From Oscillospiraceae bacterium (lineage in GTDB: Bacteria; Bacillota; Clostridia; Oscillospirales; Acutalibacteraceae), in NCBI GenBank assembly GCA_015065615.1, contig SVPY01000020.1, positions 1 through 48,817 of the forward strand: 48,817 bases of DNA, read 5' to 3'. The position numbers and the translations under genes were made by a program. Shown here piece after piece: positions 9,981 through 18,730 of this stretch (its first letter is position 1; every line of letters begins with the position of its first letter). The notes below the pieces were generated by a model. That model had not been told where the DNA came from, did not search any database, and saw only the letters and a list, made by a program, of their open reading frames with translations.

Positions 9981-12212
9981 ATGGCTCGAAAAAAAGAAAA
10001 AGACACAGAATCAAAGCGCGCCCCTAAAATGAAAGGCGTTATTGAAGGCGCAGGCGAAATTTTAAGCCAGAATATCGACGATACCTTAAGGCTCAATTTT
10101 ATGCCTTACGCTATGAGCGTTATTCTTTCCCGCGCTATTCCTGAAATAGACGGTCTGAAGCCCTCTCACCGCAAGCTTTTATATACAATGTACAAGATGA
10201 ATCTTTTAGGTTCACAGAGAACAAAAAGCGCCAATATTGTGGGTCAGACAATGAAACTGAACCCACACGGTGACGCCGCTATTTACGATACCATGGCTCG
10301 TATGACAAGAGGCCACGAGGCTTTATTGCACCCTTACGTAGATAGTAAAGGTAACTTCGGTAAATTCTACTCAAGAGATATGGCTTGCGCCGCTTCAAGA
10401 TACACCGAAGCAAAGCTTGATAATATATGCCGTGAGCTTTTTAAGGATATTGATAAGGATACGGTGGATTTTGCCGATAACTACGATAACACCATGAAGG
10501 AGCCAAAGCTCCTGCCCGTAGCCTTCCCCTCAATTTTAGTTAACTCCAATACGGGTATCGCCGTAGGTATGGCAAGTTCAATTTGCTCCTTCAATTTAGC
10601 CGAGATTTGCGATACCACCATAGAGATTATGCGCAACGAGCGCCACGATGTGTTGAGCACCCTGCCTGCTCCCGATTTCCCCGGCGGCGGTCTTATAGTA
10701 TATGACCCCGATAATATGCGTAAAATTTACGAAAGCGGCAGAGGTACCTTTAAAGTAAGGTGTAAATATACCTACGATAAAAACGAAAACTGCATTGATA
10801 TTACTGAGCTGCCTCCCACAACTACCAGTGAAGCCGTGGTTGAAAAGGTTATTGAGCTTGTAAAAAACGGCAAAATTAAAGAAATTACCGATATACGTGA
10901 CGAAACCGGTATCGACGGCCTTAAAATCACCATAGATTTGAAGCGCGGCGCCGACTACGAAAAATTAATGCAGAAGCTCTATAAGGCAACAACTCTTGAA
11001 GATAGCTTCTCCTGCAATTTCAACGTCCTTATCGGCGGCACACCTATGGTTTTAGGTGTAAAAGAACTTCTGGAAGAATGGATCGCCTTCCGAATTGAGT
11101 GCGTAAGAAGAAGAACCTATTATGATTTAAGCAAGAAAAAAGAAAAATTACACCTTCTTTTAGGTCTTAAGAGCATTCTTCTTGATATCGATAAGGCTAT
11201 TAAAATCATCCGCGAGACAGATGAAGAACAGGAAGTTGTGCCCAACCTGATGATAGGCTTCGGTATAGATAAGGTTCAGGCTGAATTTATAGCCGAGATA
11301 AAATTAAGGCAATTAAACCGCGAATACATCTTAAAGCGCACCGAGGAGACCGAAAGCCTTGAAAACGAGATAAAGGACCTTGAAAGCATTTTAGCAAGTA
11401 AAACGAAGGTCAAGAACATCATTATAAAAGAGCTTAAGGAAATTTCCGAAAAATACGCCCAGAAAAGAAAGAGTATGCTTATTTTCGAGGACGAGGAAAT
11501 TATTGAAGAAGAGGAGGAAATTCCTTCTTACCCCGTACATCTCTTCTTTACAAGAGAAGGCTACTTTAAGAAAATTACTCCCTTATCACTTCGTATGGGC
11601 GGCGAACACAAATTAAAGGAAAATGACGAGATTATTGAGGCGATAGAAGCAAATAACACAACTGAGCTTCTTTTCTTCAGCGATAAAGCTCAGGTCTATA
11701 AATTAAAAGCCAACGATTTCTCCGATACCAAGGCAAGCGTAATGGGCGACTACGTACCTGCCAAATGCCAGATGGACGAAAACGAAAACGCCTTCTATAT
11801 GGCTGCAACCGACGATTACAAGGGTTATATGCTTTTCTTCTTTGAAAACGGAAAAGTAGCCAAGGTGGAGATGAGCGCCTACGAAACTAAAACAAACCGA
11901 AAGAAGCTTATTTCAGCCTATAGTGATAAATCCCCCTTGGCTGCAGCTTTATATATCAAAGAGGATTGCGATATTGTTGTTACCGCCTCCTCGGGCAGAA
12001 TCCTTTTATTTAACTCCGCTTTAATCGCTCCCAAAACCACCAAAAACACTCAGGGCGTGGCGGTACTTAATCTTAAAAAAGGTCAGCGCTTAATGAAGGC
12101 AGAGCTTTACAAAGAGGGTATGTTCAAAACTCCTTCAAGGTATAAGAAAAAAATCCCCGCTTTAGGCGCTATGCCCAACGAGGAAGAATCAGCTGAACAG
12201 TTAACTTTATAA
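9981..12212 (+). CDS. Divergent type IIA DNA topoisomerase A subunit (ParC/GyrA-like)
   Basis: DNA breakage-reunion subunit partnering the gene just upstream. The winged-helix region is clear (DGLKPSHRKLLYTM). The catalytic tyrosine is Tyr141 in the context SRYTEAKL. At the quinolone-contact helix the sequence is HGDAAIYD: Ala99 replaces the usual Ser (Ser83 of E. coli GyrA) while Asp103 matches Asp87. A coiled-coil region with charged heptads follows, then an acidic stretch (EDEEIIEEEEE, near 500-515). The C-terminal beta-pinwheel domain is short and degenerate, without an obvious GyrA box. At 743 residues it is closer to ParC than GyrA in size. Confidence 0.88.
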   Translation: MARKKEKDTESKRAPKMKGVIEGAGEILSQNIDDTLRLNFMPYAMSVILSRAIPEIDGLKPSHRKLLYTMYKMNLLGSQRTKSANIVGQTMKLNPHGDAAIYDTMARMTRGHEALLHPYVDSKGNFGKFYSRDMACAASRYTEAKLDNICRELFKDIDKDTVDFADNYDNTMKEPKLLPVAFPSILVNSNTGIAVGMASSICSFNLAEICDTTIEIMRNERHDVLSTLPAPDFPGGGLIVYDPDNMRKIYESGRGTFKVRCKYTYDKNENCIDITELPPTTTSEAVVEKVIELVKNGKIKEITDIRDETGIDGLKITIDLKRGADYEKLMQKLYKATTLEDSFSCNFNVLIGGTPMVLGVKELLEEWIAFRIECVRRRTYYDLSKKKEKLHLLLGLKSILLDIDKAIKIIRETDEEQEVVPNLMIGFGIDKVQAEFIAEIKLRQLNREYILKRTEETESLENEIKDLESILASKTKVKNIIIKELKEISEKYAQKRKSMLIFEDEEIIEEEEEIPSYPVHLFFTREGYFKKITPLSLRMGGEHKLKENDEIIEAIEANNTTELLFFSDKAQVYKLKANDFSDTKASVMGDYVPAKCQMDENENAFYMAATDDYKGYMLFFFENGKVAKVEMSAYETKTNRKKLISAYSDKSPLAAALYIKEDCDIVVTASSGRILLFNSALIAPKTTKNTQGVAVLNLKKGQRLMKAELYKEGMFKTPSRYKKKIPALGAMPNEEESAEQLTL

Positions 12213-12251
12213 ATTAAAATACAAAAGCCCCTTACACCAAAAGGCATAAAG

Positions 12252-12310
12252 GGCGGGCAATCAGGTCAAAAGCTTTACCGGCAATCTCCTGACTGCCCGC
12301 CTTCTTCTTT
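12252..12310 (+). terminator. Terminator-like long hairpin after topoisomerase genes
   Basis: A 14-bp stem with one mismatch (12252-12265 with 12288-12301, GGCGGGCA... / ...TGCCCGCC) encloses a 22-base loop and is followed by TTCTTCTTTT. A second weaker hairpin (GCCCCTTA/TAAAGGGC) lies immediately before it and shares bases with its left arm, so the two could be alternative folds. Confidence 0.6.
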
Positions 12311-12408
12311 TAAAGGCGACATCTTTCAGTAAGTAAAGCCCACAAACGAACTGCCTGCTTGCTTATTTCTATTATATGCTTTAAGTTATTTTTTATTCAT
12401 AAAATTTA

Positions 12409-12437
12409 TTGACTTGAATTTATAAATATGCTAAGAT
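12409..12437 (+). promoter_or_regulatory. Promoter of the DUF4091 glycosidase gene
   Basis: TTGACT at 12409-12414, a 17-base spacer and TAAGAT at 12432-12437. Confidence 0.75.
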
Positions 12438-12473
12438 GTTTTAACAAAGTAAAGAGTTAAATTGGAGGTTTTT

Positions 12474-14180
12474 ATGAGAATCTGGATCGAAAGTTCATAT
12501 AAAAACGTTTTTCAGGATGCTTTATGTAATTCATGGAGTGATTTTGAAGCAGAATTAACTATGGCGCAAAACGAAAGAGAATCTTTTCAAATTTTAATGC
12601 GCGCCGACCAAAATTTTATTATTAGAAGCGTTATTTTTTCTGACCTTAAGTCCGCTGGCGGCAATATTATTAAGGGCGAAAATTTATCTTACGGCTTTGT
12701 TGAGTATGAATATTTAAGCCGCAATTCAAAAGAAACCGAGGAAAAAGCGTGGGTACGTAAAGCTCCGGGCTATTTCCCCGACCCAATATCCAACAGCCGC
12801 TCAATTAGCGTTAACCCCAAAGTAACTCAGCCTATTTGGGTTACTTTATATACCCCTAAAGATACCATACCCGATACTTATGAGGGCGAAATTAAAATTA
12901 ATACAAGCTTAGGCGAATTTTTTGTAAATATCAAAGCAGAAGTTTGCCCCGTAATTATTCCCGATGCCTGCGAGAGTAAATTTAAATTTATTATCTGGCA
13001 GCAAATTTTAAGCACCACAATTTACCGCGAATACGGCTACGAGAAGTACACGAAAGAGTGGTGGGAGGTAGTATCTGATATTGCAGATAAAATGGCGGAA
13101 AACCGCATCAACGACCTCTACGTAAGCACCCAAAATCTTTTATTAGATGGCGGCACCTATATTGATGAAAACGGCAACTATGTATTTAATTGGTCCAAGT
13201 TCGATGAATATATTGAATTTTTCAGAAAGCGCAAAATTTTCAAAATTTTAATCGGCGACCATTTAACTTCCTGCGACTACAGAACTCTAACTCATCCTTT
13301 GGTATTAATTAAGCCTGATGAAAATGGCAAGTTAGTAGTTGATATTGAAAGGGACTGGGCAAACGAAACTTCAGTTCATTGGCTCAATGAATTTTTACCT
13401 GCTTTGGAAAAACACCTTGAAGAATTAGGCGTAATAGATATCTGGTATCAGCATATTGGTGACGAATGCTTTACTGAGGAGCAAATGCGCAATTATATCT
13501 TCTTATGTAAGAAAATGCAGGAATTATGCCCCAAAATTAAATACGGCGATGCAGTTATGGATGTAAAACACGCCGATGAGCAAGTTAACTTAGGCGTTAA
13601 ATTCTTAGCACCTCTGGAAGATTCTTTCGAAAAAGATATAGAATATTATAAAGCTAAAAGGGCAGAGGGCATCGAGATGTTCCCATATTCCTGCTGCGGT
13701 CCTATAGGCGATTGGTTCAAGTCCTTTATTGACCTTCCCTGTTATATGATACGCTCATTTATATGGCGAATTTTCTCTACAGGTTCCGATGGTTATCTGC
13801 TTTGGTCTTTAAACTACTGGAATAACTGCGCCCTCGGTGAAAACGATAACCTTAAAATTGACGAAACCGAATTTAAAGGCGACGAAATGCTTATTCACCC
13901 CGACCCCTACAGCAATAAGGTAAAATCAAGCATCAGGCTTAATAATATCCGTGACGGTGCCGAGGAATTTGAGCTTCTCTCTATCCTTAAAGAAAAAGAC
14001 CCTGAGTATGCTTTAAGCCTTGCAGAAAAAATAGTAAAACATTGCAATGGTAATTACCTTCGCGATACAAAGCAGATGGCAGAAATTCGCAAAGAGCTAA
14101 TTTTTGCCGCATCAGGCAAAATTAACTCAGATAAAAAAGCCATTATAGATGAAAGAGTATTAGCAGGTAAAATAGATTAA
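12474..14180 (+). CDS. DUF4091 / GH123-like glycoside hydrolase
   Basis: Probably a glycosidase of the DUF4091/GH123 type. An N-terminal beta-sandwich-like region (to about residue 160) precedes a TIM-barrel-like catalytic part. Adjacent acidic residues Asp330-Glu331 in the motif HIGDECF fit the Asp-Glu pair known from GH123 N-acetylgalactosaminidases. The late motif GSDGYLLWSLNYWNNC is typical of DUF4091 proteins. No signal peptide, so likely cytoplasmic. I chose ATG 12474 because GGAGG at 12464-12468 lies 5 bases upstream; the upstream TTG 12462 overlaps that site. It stands alone with its own promoter. The substrate is not predictable: GH123 members cleave beta-GalNAc, but many DUF4091 proteins are uncharacterised. 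Confidence 0.75.
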   Translation: MRIWIESSYKNVFQDALCNSWSDFEAELTMAQNERESFQILMRADQNFIIRSVIFSDLKSAGGNIIKGENLSYGFVEYEYLSRNSKETEEKAWVRKAPGYFPDPISNSRSISVNPKVTQPIWVTLYTPKDTIPDTYEGEIKINTSLGEFFVNIKAEVCPVIIPDACESKFKFIIWQQILSTTIYREYGYEKYTKEWWEVVSDIADKMAENRINDLYVSTQNLLLDGGTYIDENGNYVFNWSKFDEYIEFFRKRKIFKILIGDHLTSCDYRTLTHPLVLIKPDENGKLVVDIERDWANETSVHWLNEFLPALEKHLEELGVIDIWYQHIGDECFTEEQMRNYIFLCKKMQELCPKIKYGDAVMDVKHADEQVNLGVKFLAPLEDSFEKDIEYYKAKRAEGIEMFPYSCCGPIGDWFKSFIDLPCYMIRSFIWRIFSTGSDGYLLWSLNYWNNCALGENDNLKIDETEFKGDEMLIHPDPYSNKVKSSIRLNNIRDGAEEFELLSILKEKDPEYALSLAEKIVKHCNGNYLRDTKQMAEIRKELIFAASGKINSDKKAIIDERVLAGKID

Positions 14181-14208
14181 ATTTATATAAAAATATATTA
14201 AATTCTTC

Positions 14209-14237
14209 TTGCAAATATTAAAACCTTATGGTATAAT
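14209..14237 (+). promoter_or_regulatory. Promoter of secG
   Basis: TTGCAA at 14209-14214, a 17-base spacer and a consensus TATAAT at 14232-14237. Confidence 0.75.
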
Positions 14238-14282
14238 CTAATGGTTAATTGAGTACCGTTTCAAGATAGGAGGTTTGGATTG

Positions 14283-14528
14283 ATGGGTGCTTTAGAGATC
14301 GTTTTTGGTGTAATTCTTATTCTCGTTGCTATCGCAGTTATTGCTGTTGTTCTTCTTCAGGACGGTAAGCAGCAGGGTATGGGTGCTATCACAGGCGCAG
14401 CTGAAACTTTCCTTTCAAAGAATCAGGCTCGCACAGTTGACGCTTTCCTTTCCAAGTGGACCAAGTTCTTTGCATTAGGATTCTTCCTTATTGTAATTAT
14501 TATTAACATGATCCTTTACTTTACCTGA
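14283..14528 (+). CDS. secG: Preprotein translocase subunit SecG
   Basis: Small accessory subunit of the SecYEG channel. The product is 81 residues with two membrane spans (about residues 3-24 and 58-80). Between them is the conserved loop LLQDGKQQGMGAITGAAETFL. ATG 14283 is preceded by ATAGGAGG; the TTG at 14280 is one codon upstream and less likely. Unlike many Firmicutes it is not followed by rnr/smpB here. It has its own promoter and terminator, so it is a single-gene unit. Confidence 0.92.
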   Translation: MGALEIVFGVILILVAIAVIAVVLLQDGKQQGMGAITGAAETFLSKNQARTVDAFLSKWTKFFALGFFLIVIIINMILYFT

Positions 14529-14544
14529 TTTAAATATTCAGTAT

Positions 14545-14577
14545 AAGGCAGATTTTTAAGTCTGCCTTTATTTTTTT
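14545..14577 (+). terminator. Rho-independent terminator after secG
   Basis: Perfect 8-bp stem AAGGCAGA/TCTGCCTT (14545-14552, 14561-14568) with an 8-base loop, then TATTTTTTT. Confidence 0.9.
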
Positions 14578-14591
14578 ATACCCCTGTAAAC

Positions 14592-14620
14592 TTGATTTTA
14601 TACTCATTTCATCTTATAAT
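14592..14620 (+). promoter_or_regulatory. Promoter of the M42 peptidase operon
   Basis: TTGATT at 14592-14597, 17-base spacer and TATAAT at 14615-14620, directly after the secG terminator. Confidence 0.75.
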
Positions 14621-14654
14621 ATAAGGTAGGTAAATTTTTTAAGAAGGTGTTTTT

Positions 14655-15671
14655 TTGTACAGCGATGTTTTTAATATTATAAAAGCCTTAAGCGATATAG
14701 GCGGTATCTCGGGCTTTGAAGATAATGTAATGGAAAAAGCAGAGGAATTTCTTCCCTTTATTAATAAAATAGAAAAGAACCTAACAAGCGGTTTTTACGC
14801 TTTTATGGGCGACGAAAACGCAGAAAAGCAGATAATGCTGGACGCTCACATCGACCAGATAGGTATGATGGTTACAGAGATAGACAGTAAAGGCTTTCTG
14901 CACGTAACAAACGTAGGCGGTATTGACAGGAGAACTCTCCCGGGCAGTATAGTTACCGTTTACGGCGAAAAGAAAATTAAAGGTATAGTTTCCGTTTTGC
15001 CTCCCCATATAAGCGAAAGCGGCGATAAGGTGGAAAATACCGACAAGCAGTATATCGATATCGGTTTAAATTTTGAGGAAGCTTCAAAAATCGTAAGCGT
15101 TGGCGACGCCGTTATTTTGGAAAACGAGACGCAGATGCTTTTAAATAACCGCGTAACGGGCTCAGCTCTTGACGACAGAGCAGGCTGTGCTGCTGTTATA
15201 CGCGCCTGCAGGCTTTTAAAGGACGCTAAGCTTAAATGCGGTGTTCATATATGCCTTTCAAGCAAAGAGGAAATAGGCGGAATGGGCGCCGAAATTTCCG
15301 CTAAAAGATATAAACCCACCCATGCTATTGCCGTGGACGTCTCCTTTGCCAAACAGCAGGGTTTAAGCGGCAAAAGCGGTTTAGGCGAACTGGGAGCAGG
15401 CCCTATGATAGGTATTTCACCCGTACTTTCAAAAACTATGACAAAGAAGCTTACAGAGCTTTGTAAGAAAAATAATATCCCTTACCAGCTTGAAGTTATG
15501 GGCGGTTCCACGGGAACGGATTGCGACGATATCATAACCCAGAACGGCGGCGTACATACAGCCCTTCTCTCAATTCCTCAAAGAAGTATGCACACTCCTG
15601 CTGAAATTTGCGACTTAGAGGATATTGAAAATCTTGCTAAGCTTATAGCTTTATACGTTTTATCAATCTGA
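14655..15671 (+). CDS. M42 family metallopeptidase (first of tandem pair)
   Basis: Cytoplasmic, self-compartmentalising aminopeptidase of the PepA/FrvX/YsdC type. Metal ligands and catalytic residues are in their family positions: DAHIDQIGMMV near residue 60, SALDDRAGC near 175, SSKEEIGGMG (catalytic Glu) near 210, AVDVSFAKQ near 233 and the late HTPAEICDL. At 338 residues it is full length. TTG start with AGAAGGTG at 14642-14649, 5 bases upstream. It is followed 13 bases later by a second M42 gene; the two differ clearly in sequence, so this is an old duplication. They may form mixed oligomers or differ in specificity. Confidence 0.88.
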   Translation: MYSDVFNIIKALSDIGGISGFEDNVMEKAEEFLPFINKIEKNLTSGFYAFMGDENAEKQIMLDAHIDQIGMMVTEIDSKGFLHVTNVGGIDRRTLPGSIVTVYGEKKIKGIVSVLPPHISESGDKVENTDKQYIDIGLNFEEASKIVSVGDAVILENETQMLLNNRVTGSALDDRAGCAAVIRACRLLKDAKLKCGVHICLSSKEEIGGMGAEISAKRYKPTHAIAVDVSFAKQQGLSGKSGLGELGAGPMIGISPVLSKTMTKKLTELCKKNNIPYQLEVMGGSTGTDCDDIITQNGGVHTALLSIPQRSMHTPAEICDLEDIENLAKLIALYVLSI

Positions 15672-15684
15672 GGGTAGGTGCAAT

Positions 15685-16713
15685 ATGAAAAATACAGAAT
15701 TACTTAAAAAGCTCTGCACCGCCATAGGTGTTTCGGGCAGTGAAGAAAAGGTAAGAGATATAATTCTTGCCGAAGTGGAAAAAATCGAAAATACCGAAGT
15801 TAAAATCTCCAACCTCGGCGATATTATTGTCTTAAAAAAAGGTGAGCTAACTCCCAAAAAGAAGCTTATGATAAGCGCTCACATGGACGAAGTGGGTCTT
15901 ATGGTAAACGATATTCTGGAGGACGGCTCTTTAAAATTCATCCTCATAGGCGGAGTAAACGCTGAAGTGCTGCTTAGTAAAAGAGTATATGTAAACGAAA
16001 ATACTTTAGGCGTTATCGGTGGCAAGCCCGTTCACTTAATGAGCGCGGATGAAAAGGAAAAAGTAGTGCCTATCAAGGAGCTTAGTATCGATATAGGTGC
16101 TTTAAATAAAGAGGATGCCGAAAAATACGTATCTGTAGGCGATGTTATTAATTTTGAACCCGTATTCGAAGCGGACGGAAGTAAAATCACCGCCAAATCT
16201 CTTGACGATAGAATCGGATGCTATCTTTTACTTGAAACAATGAAGGAAAATTTACCCTTCGATACTTATTTCGTGTTCACAACACGTGAGGAAGTTGGTG
16301 CTATAGGTGCCGCCGCAGTTTCACCCTTAATTGACCCCGATTTCTGCATCAGCGTTGAGGGCACGGTAGCAGGTGACGTTTTAGGTAAAGAGGGGGCAGA
16401 AGCCTGCACCACTTTAGGTAAAGGTATTGCGGTATCATTAAAGGATAGGGGCACTCTCTACGACCCCAAGCTTATTAAACTTGCTTTTAAACTCTGTAAA
16501 GAAAACGGCATAAAAATTCAGCCCCGCGCACTCAGCGCAGGCTCTACCGACGCCATGTATATGCACAAAACCAAGAACGGTGCAAGAGCTATGGGCTTAA
16601 GCGTACCCACCCGCTATATCCACAGCCCCATATCTATGTGTTTCACAGAAGATATTGAAGCCGCCGAAAGATTTTTACCCATAATTATAAGCGAGATACT
16701 TACAGATGATTGA
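15685..16713 (+). CDS. M42 family metallopeptidase (second of tandem pair)
   Basis: Second aminopeptidase of the same family, 342 residues. Motifs are SAHMDEVGLMV, KSLDDRIGC, TTREEVGAIGA, SVEGTVAGD and YIHSPISMC, giving a complete binuclear metal site. GAGGGTAGGTG immediately before the ATG is a strong ribosome site. Its stop overlaps the start of the downstream GNAT gene by 8 bases, so translation is probably coupled. Family members are often annotated as endoglucanase or cellulase M for historical reasons; peptidase is the better call. Confidence 0.88.
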   Translation: MKNTELLKKLCTAIGVSGSEEKVRDIILAEVEKIENTEVKISNLGDIIVLKKGELTPKKKLMISAHMDEVGLMVNDILEDGSLKFILIGGVNAEVLLSKRVYVNENTLGVIGGKPVHLMSADEKEKVVPIKELSIDIGALNKEDAEKYVSVGDVINFEPVFEADGSKITAKSLDDRIGCYLLLETMKENLPFDTYFVFTTREEVGAIGAAAVSPLIDPDFCISVEGTVAGDVLGKEGAEACTTLGKGIAVSLKDRGTLYDPKLIKLAFKLCKENGIKIQPRALSAGSTDAMYMHKTKNGARAMGLSVPTRYIHSPISMCFTEDIEAAERFLPIIISEILTDD

Positions 16714-17440
16714 ATATCTCGATATAAACGCCTTTAATCCCCAAATTGCTTTATTCGGTAACGATGCCGTGGCTTGCGAGATACTCTCGGAAATAAGCAC
16801 CTGGGGCAAAGAGAGCCACAAGTACAGCGCCTTCTTCTGGCATCAGGATAATTCCCTCTTTTTAAGTATGCGGAATAATCACCTGAGAATTGCAGGTGAA
16901 ATAAAGGATAGGGAGGAGCTATTATCCTTTATTAAGTTTATTTCGCCCCGTTATATTTTATTAAGCGAAAATCTTTTTAATGAAATAGTGGGGGACGCCT
17001 TTGAAAAGGGCGAGATTCTTATCTGCCCAAAAGAAGGGGAAGTAAAAACCGTTACAAACGACCCCGAAGTTTCCCTTTTCGAATTGGCAGACTTTTTCAA
17101 AAAGGAAAATATGATAGAAAACGAAGAAAGCTTTATTTCTGATGCCGCTTTTGCTTTATCAAAAAATCTTTGCGCCTTTGAAGCAATTAAAATGGACGGC
17201 AAAATAATATCTGCCGCATTTTCAAATAAAATCACACCTCTCTCAGCAGTTATAAATATAGTGGCAACTGCTAAAGATTATAGGGGCAAGGGCTTTGGCT
17301 TTAAAGTTACACAGAGCCTTAAAAATAAACTCAGCGGCAGAAATCTATTCGTCTTTAAAGAAAAGGATAAAAATAACGGGTTTTACAATAAACTTTCTTT
17401 TAAATACAGCGATAATTTTATAACAATAAAGGAATATTAA
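16706..17440 (+). CDS. GNAT family N-acetyltransferase
   Basis: Likely acetyl-CoA-dependent acyltransferase of unknown substrate. The C-terminal third carries the GNAT core: a beta strand (INIVATAKDYR), the pyrophosphate-binding loop RGKGFGFKV near residue 195 and a final strand-turn (FYNKLSFKYSDNF). The N-terminal 130 residues have no domain I recognise. It overlaps the upstream M42 gene by 8 bases, and the next gene starts one base after its stop. This places it in a tight operon with peptide and amino-acid enzymes and suggests an amino-acid-like substrate (inference). Confidence 0.72.
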   Translation: MIEYLDINAFNPQIALFGNDAVACEILSEISTWGKESHKYSAFFWHQDNSLFLSMRNNHLRIAGEIKDREELLSFIKFISPRYILLSENLFNEIVGDAFEKGEILICPKEGEVKTVTNDPEVSLFELADFFKKENMIENEESFISDAAFALSKNLCAFEAIKMDGKIISAAFSNKITPLSAVINIVATAKDYRGKGFGFKVTQSLKNKLSGRNLFVFKEKDKNNGFYNKLSFKYSDNFITIKEY

Positions 17441-17441
17441 T

Positions 17442-18716
17442 ATGCGAGTACATAATTATTTTAAAATAGACCCCCGCCTTATGAGACTTGGGGAGGAGGC
17501 TGAAAACGAAGCAAGAGAGGCTTTCGAGGAGATAAACAAAATCCAGCGCTACAACCAGCAGAAAATGCAGGCGGCTTTTACTAATGCAGGCGTTTCCGAG
17601 AGCCACTTTATCGCCTCCACAGGCTACGGCTACGGCGACAGAGGCAGGGACGTTTTGGATGAGGTTTATGCCTTCGCTTTAGGCGCCGAGGATGCTCTTG
17701 TTCGCCATAATTTCGTATCCGGTACACATACTTTAACTGTTGCCCTCTTCGGCGTACTGCGCCCCGGCGATAAGATGATTTCCGTTACGGGCAGACCCTA
17801 CGATACAATTCAGGGTGTTATCGGTATCACAGGCAGCGGTATGGGATCACTTAAGGAATTCGGAGTTGAGTACAGTGAAATCGACTTGAAGGAAGACGGC
17901 ACCGTGGACCTTGAAGCTATCGAAAATACCGTGGATGATTCCTATAAGATGATATATATCCAGAGAAGCCGCGGCTACAGCCTGCGCCCCTCACTAAGAA
18001 TCATCGATATCGAGAAAATAGTCAGAGCTGTCCGCAAGAAAACGAAGAAGGCAATCATTATGGTGGATAACTGCTACGGCGAATTTACTGAGCTTTTAGA
18101 GCCCACGGAAATCGGCTGCGATATGATGGCAGGCTCCTTAATAAAGAATGCAGGCGGCGGCATAGCTCCCACAGGCGGCTATATTGCAGGCAGACGCGAT
18201 TTGGTTGAGCTCTGCTCCTACCGCTTAACTACTCCCGGTACGGGCAAGGAGATAGGCTGTACCTTAGGCAACAACCGCGAATTATTTATGGGCGCTTTCA
18301 ACGCTCCCAACGTAACCGGCGAAGCTATGAAGGTGGCGGTATTCGCATCCGCTTTATTTAAAAAATTAGGCTACGAGGTAACTCCCGAGCCCACAGAAAA
18401 ACGCGGAGACATCATTCAGGCAATTAAACTGCAGAATCCCGAGGCTTTAATTGCATTCTGCCGCGGTATACAGAAGGGCGCTCCCGTGGATTCCTTCGTT
18501 GCTCCCGAGCCCGCTCCCATGCCCGGCTATGATAGCGACGTTATTATGGCTGCAGGCGCCTTTACTTTGGGCGCATCCATTGAGCTTAGCGCCGACGCAC
18601 CCTTACGAGAGCCCTACGCCGTATGGCTTCAGGGCGGCCTTAACTACAACAGCGGCAACTTAGGCGTACTTCTTGCCGCACAGCAGATGGTAGATATTGG
18701 TATAATTAAATTATAA
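17442..18716 (+). CDS. Methionine gamma-lyase family PLP protein (former 'aluminum resistance protein')
   Basis: PLP-dependent fold-type-I enzyme of the Met_gamma_lyase family (Pfam PF06838), widely present in Firmicutes. Diagnostic stretches are FVSGTHTLTVALFGVLRPGD, the TGRPYDTIQGVIGI loop and MAGSLIKNAGGGIAPTGGY. Lys235 in SLIKN is the probable PLP Schiff-base lysine. Length 424 is normal. Start ATG with AAAGGAA upstream. The reaction is inferred to be C-S lyase-like; most members are untested. Position between a GNAT gene and an amino-acid racemase supports an amino-acid role. Confidence 0.85.
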   Translation: MRVHNYFKIDPRLMRLGEEAENEAREAFEEINKIQRYNQQKMQAAFTNAGVSESHFIASTGYGYGDRGRDVLDEVYAFALGAEDALVRHNFVSGTHTLTVALFGVLRPGDKMISVTGRPYDTIQGVIGITGSGMGSLKEFGVEYSEIDLKEDGTVDLEAIENTVDDSYKMIYIQRSRGYSLRPSLRIIDIEKIVRAVRKKTKKAIIMVDNCYGEFTELLEPTEIGCDMMAGSLIKNAGGGIAPTGGYIAGRRDLVELCSYRLTTPGTGKEIGCTLGNNRELFMGAFNAPNVTGEAMKVAVFASALFKKLGYEVTPEPTEKRGDIIQAIKLQNPEALIAFCRGIQKGAPVDSFVAPEPAPMPGYDSDVIMAAGAFTLGASIELSADAPLREPYAVWLQGGLNYNSGNLGVLLAAQQMVDIGIIKL

Positions 18717-18730
18717 TAAAGGAAAATATT

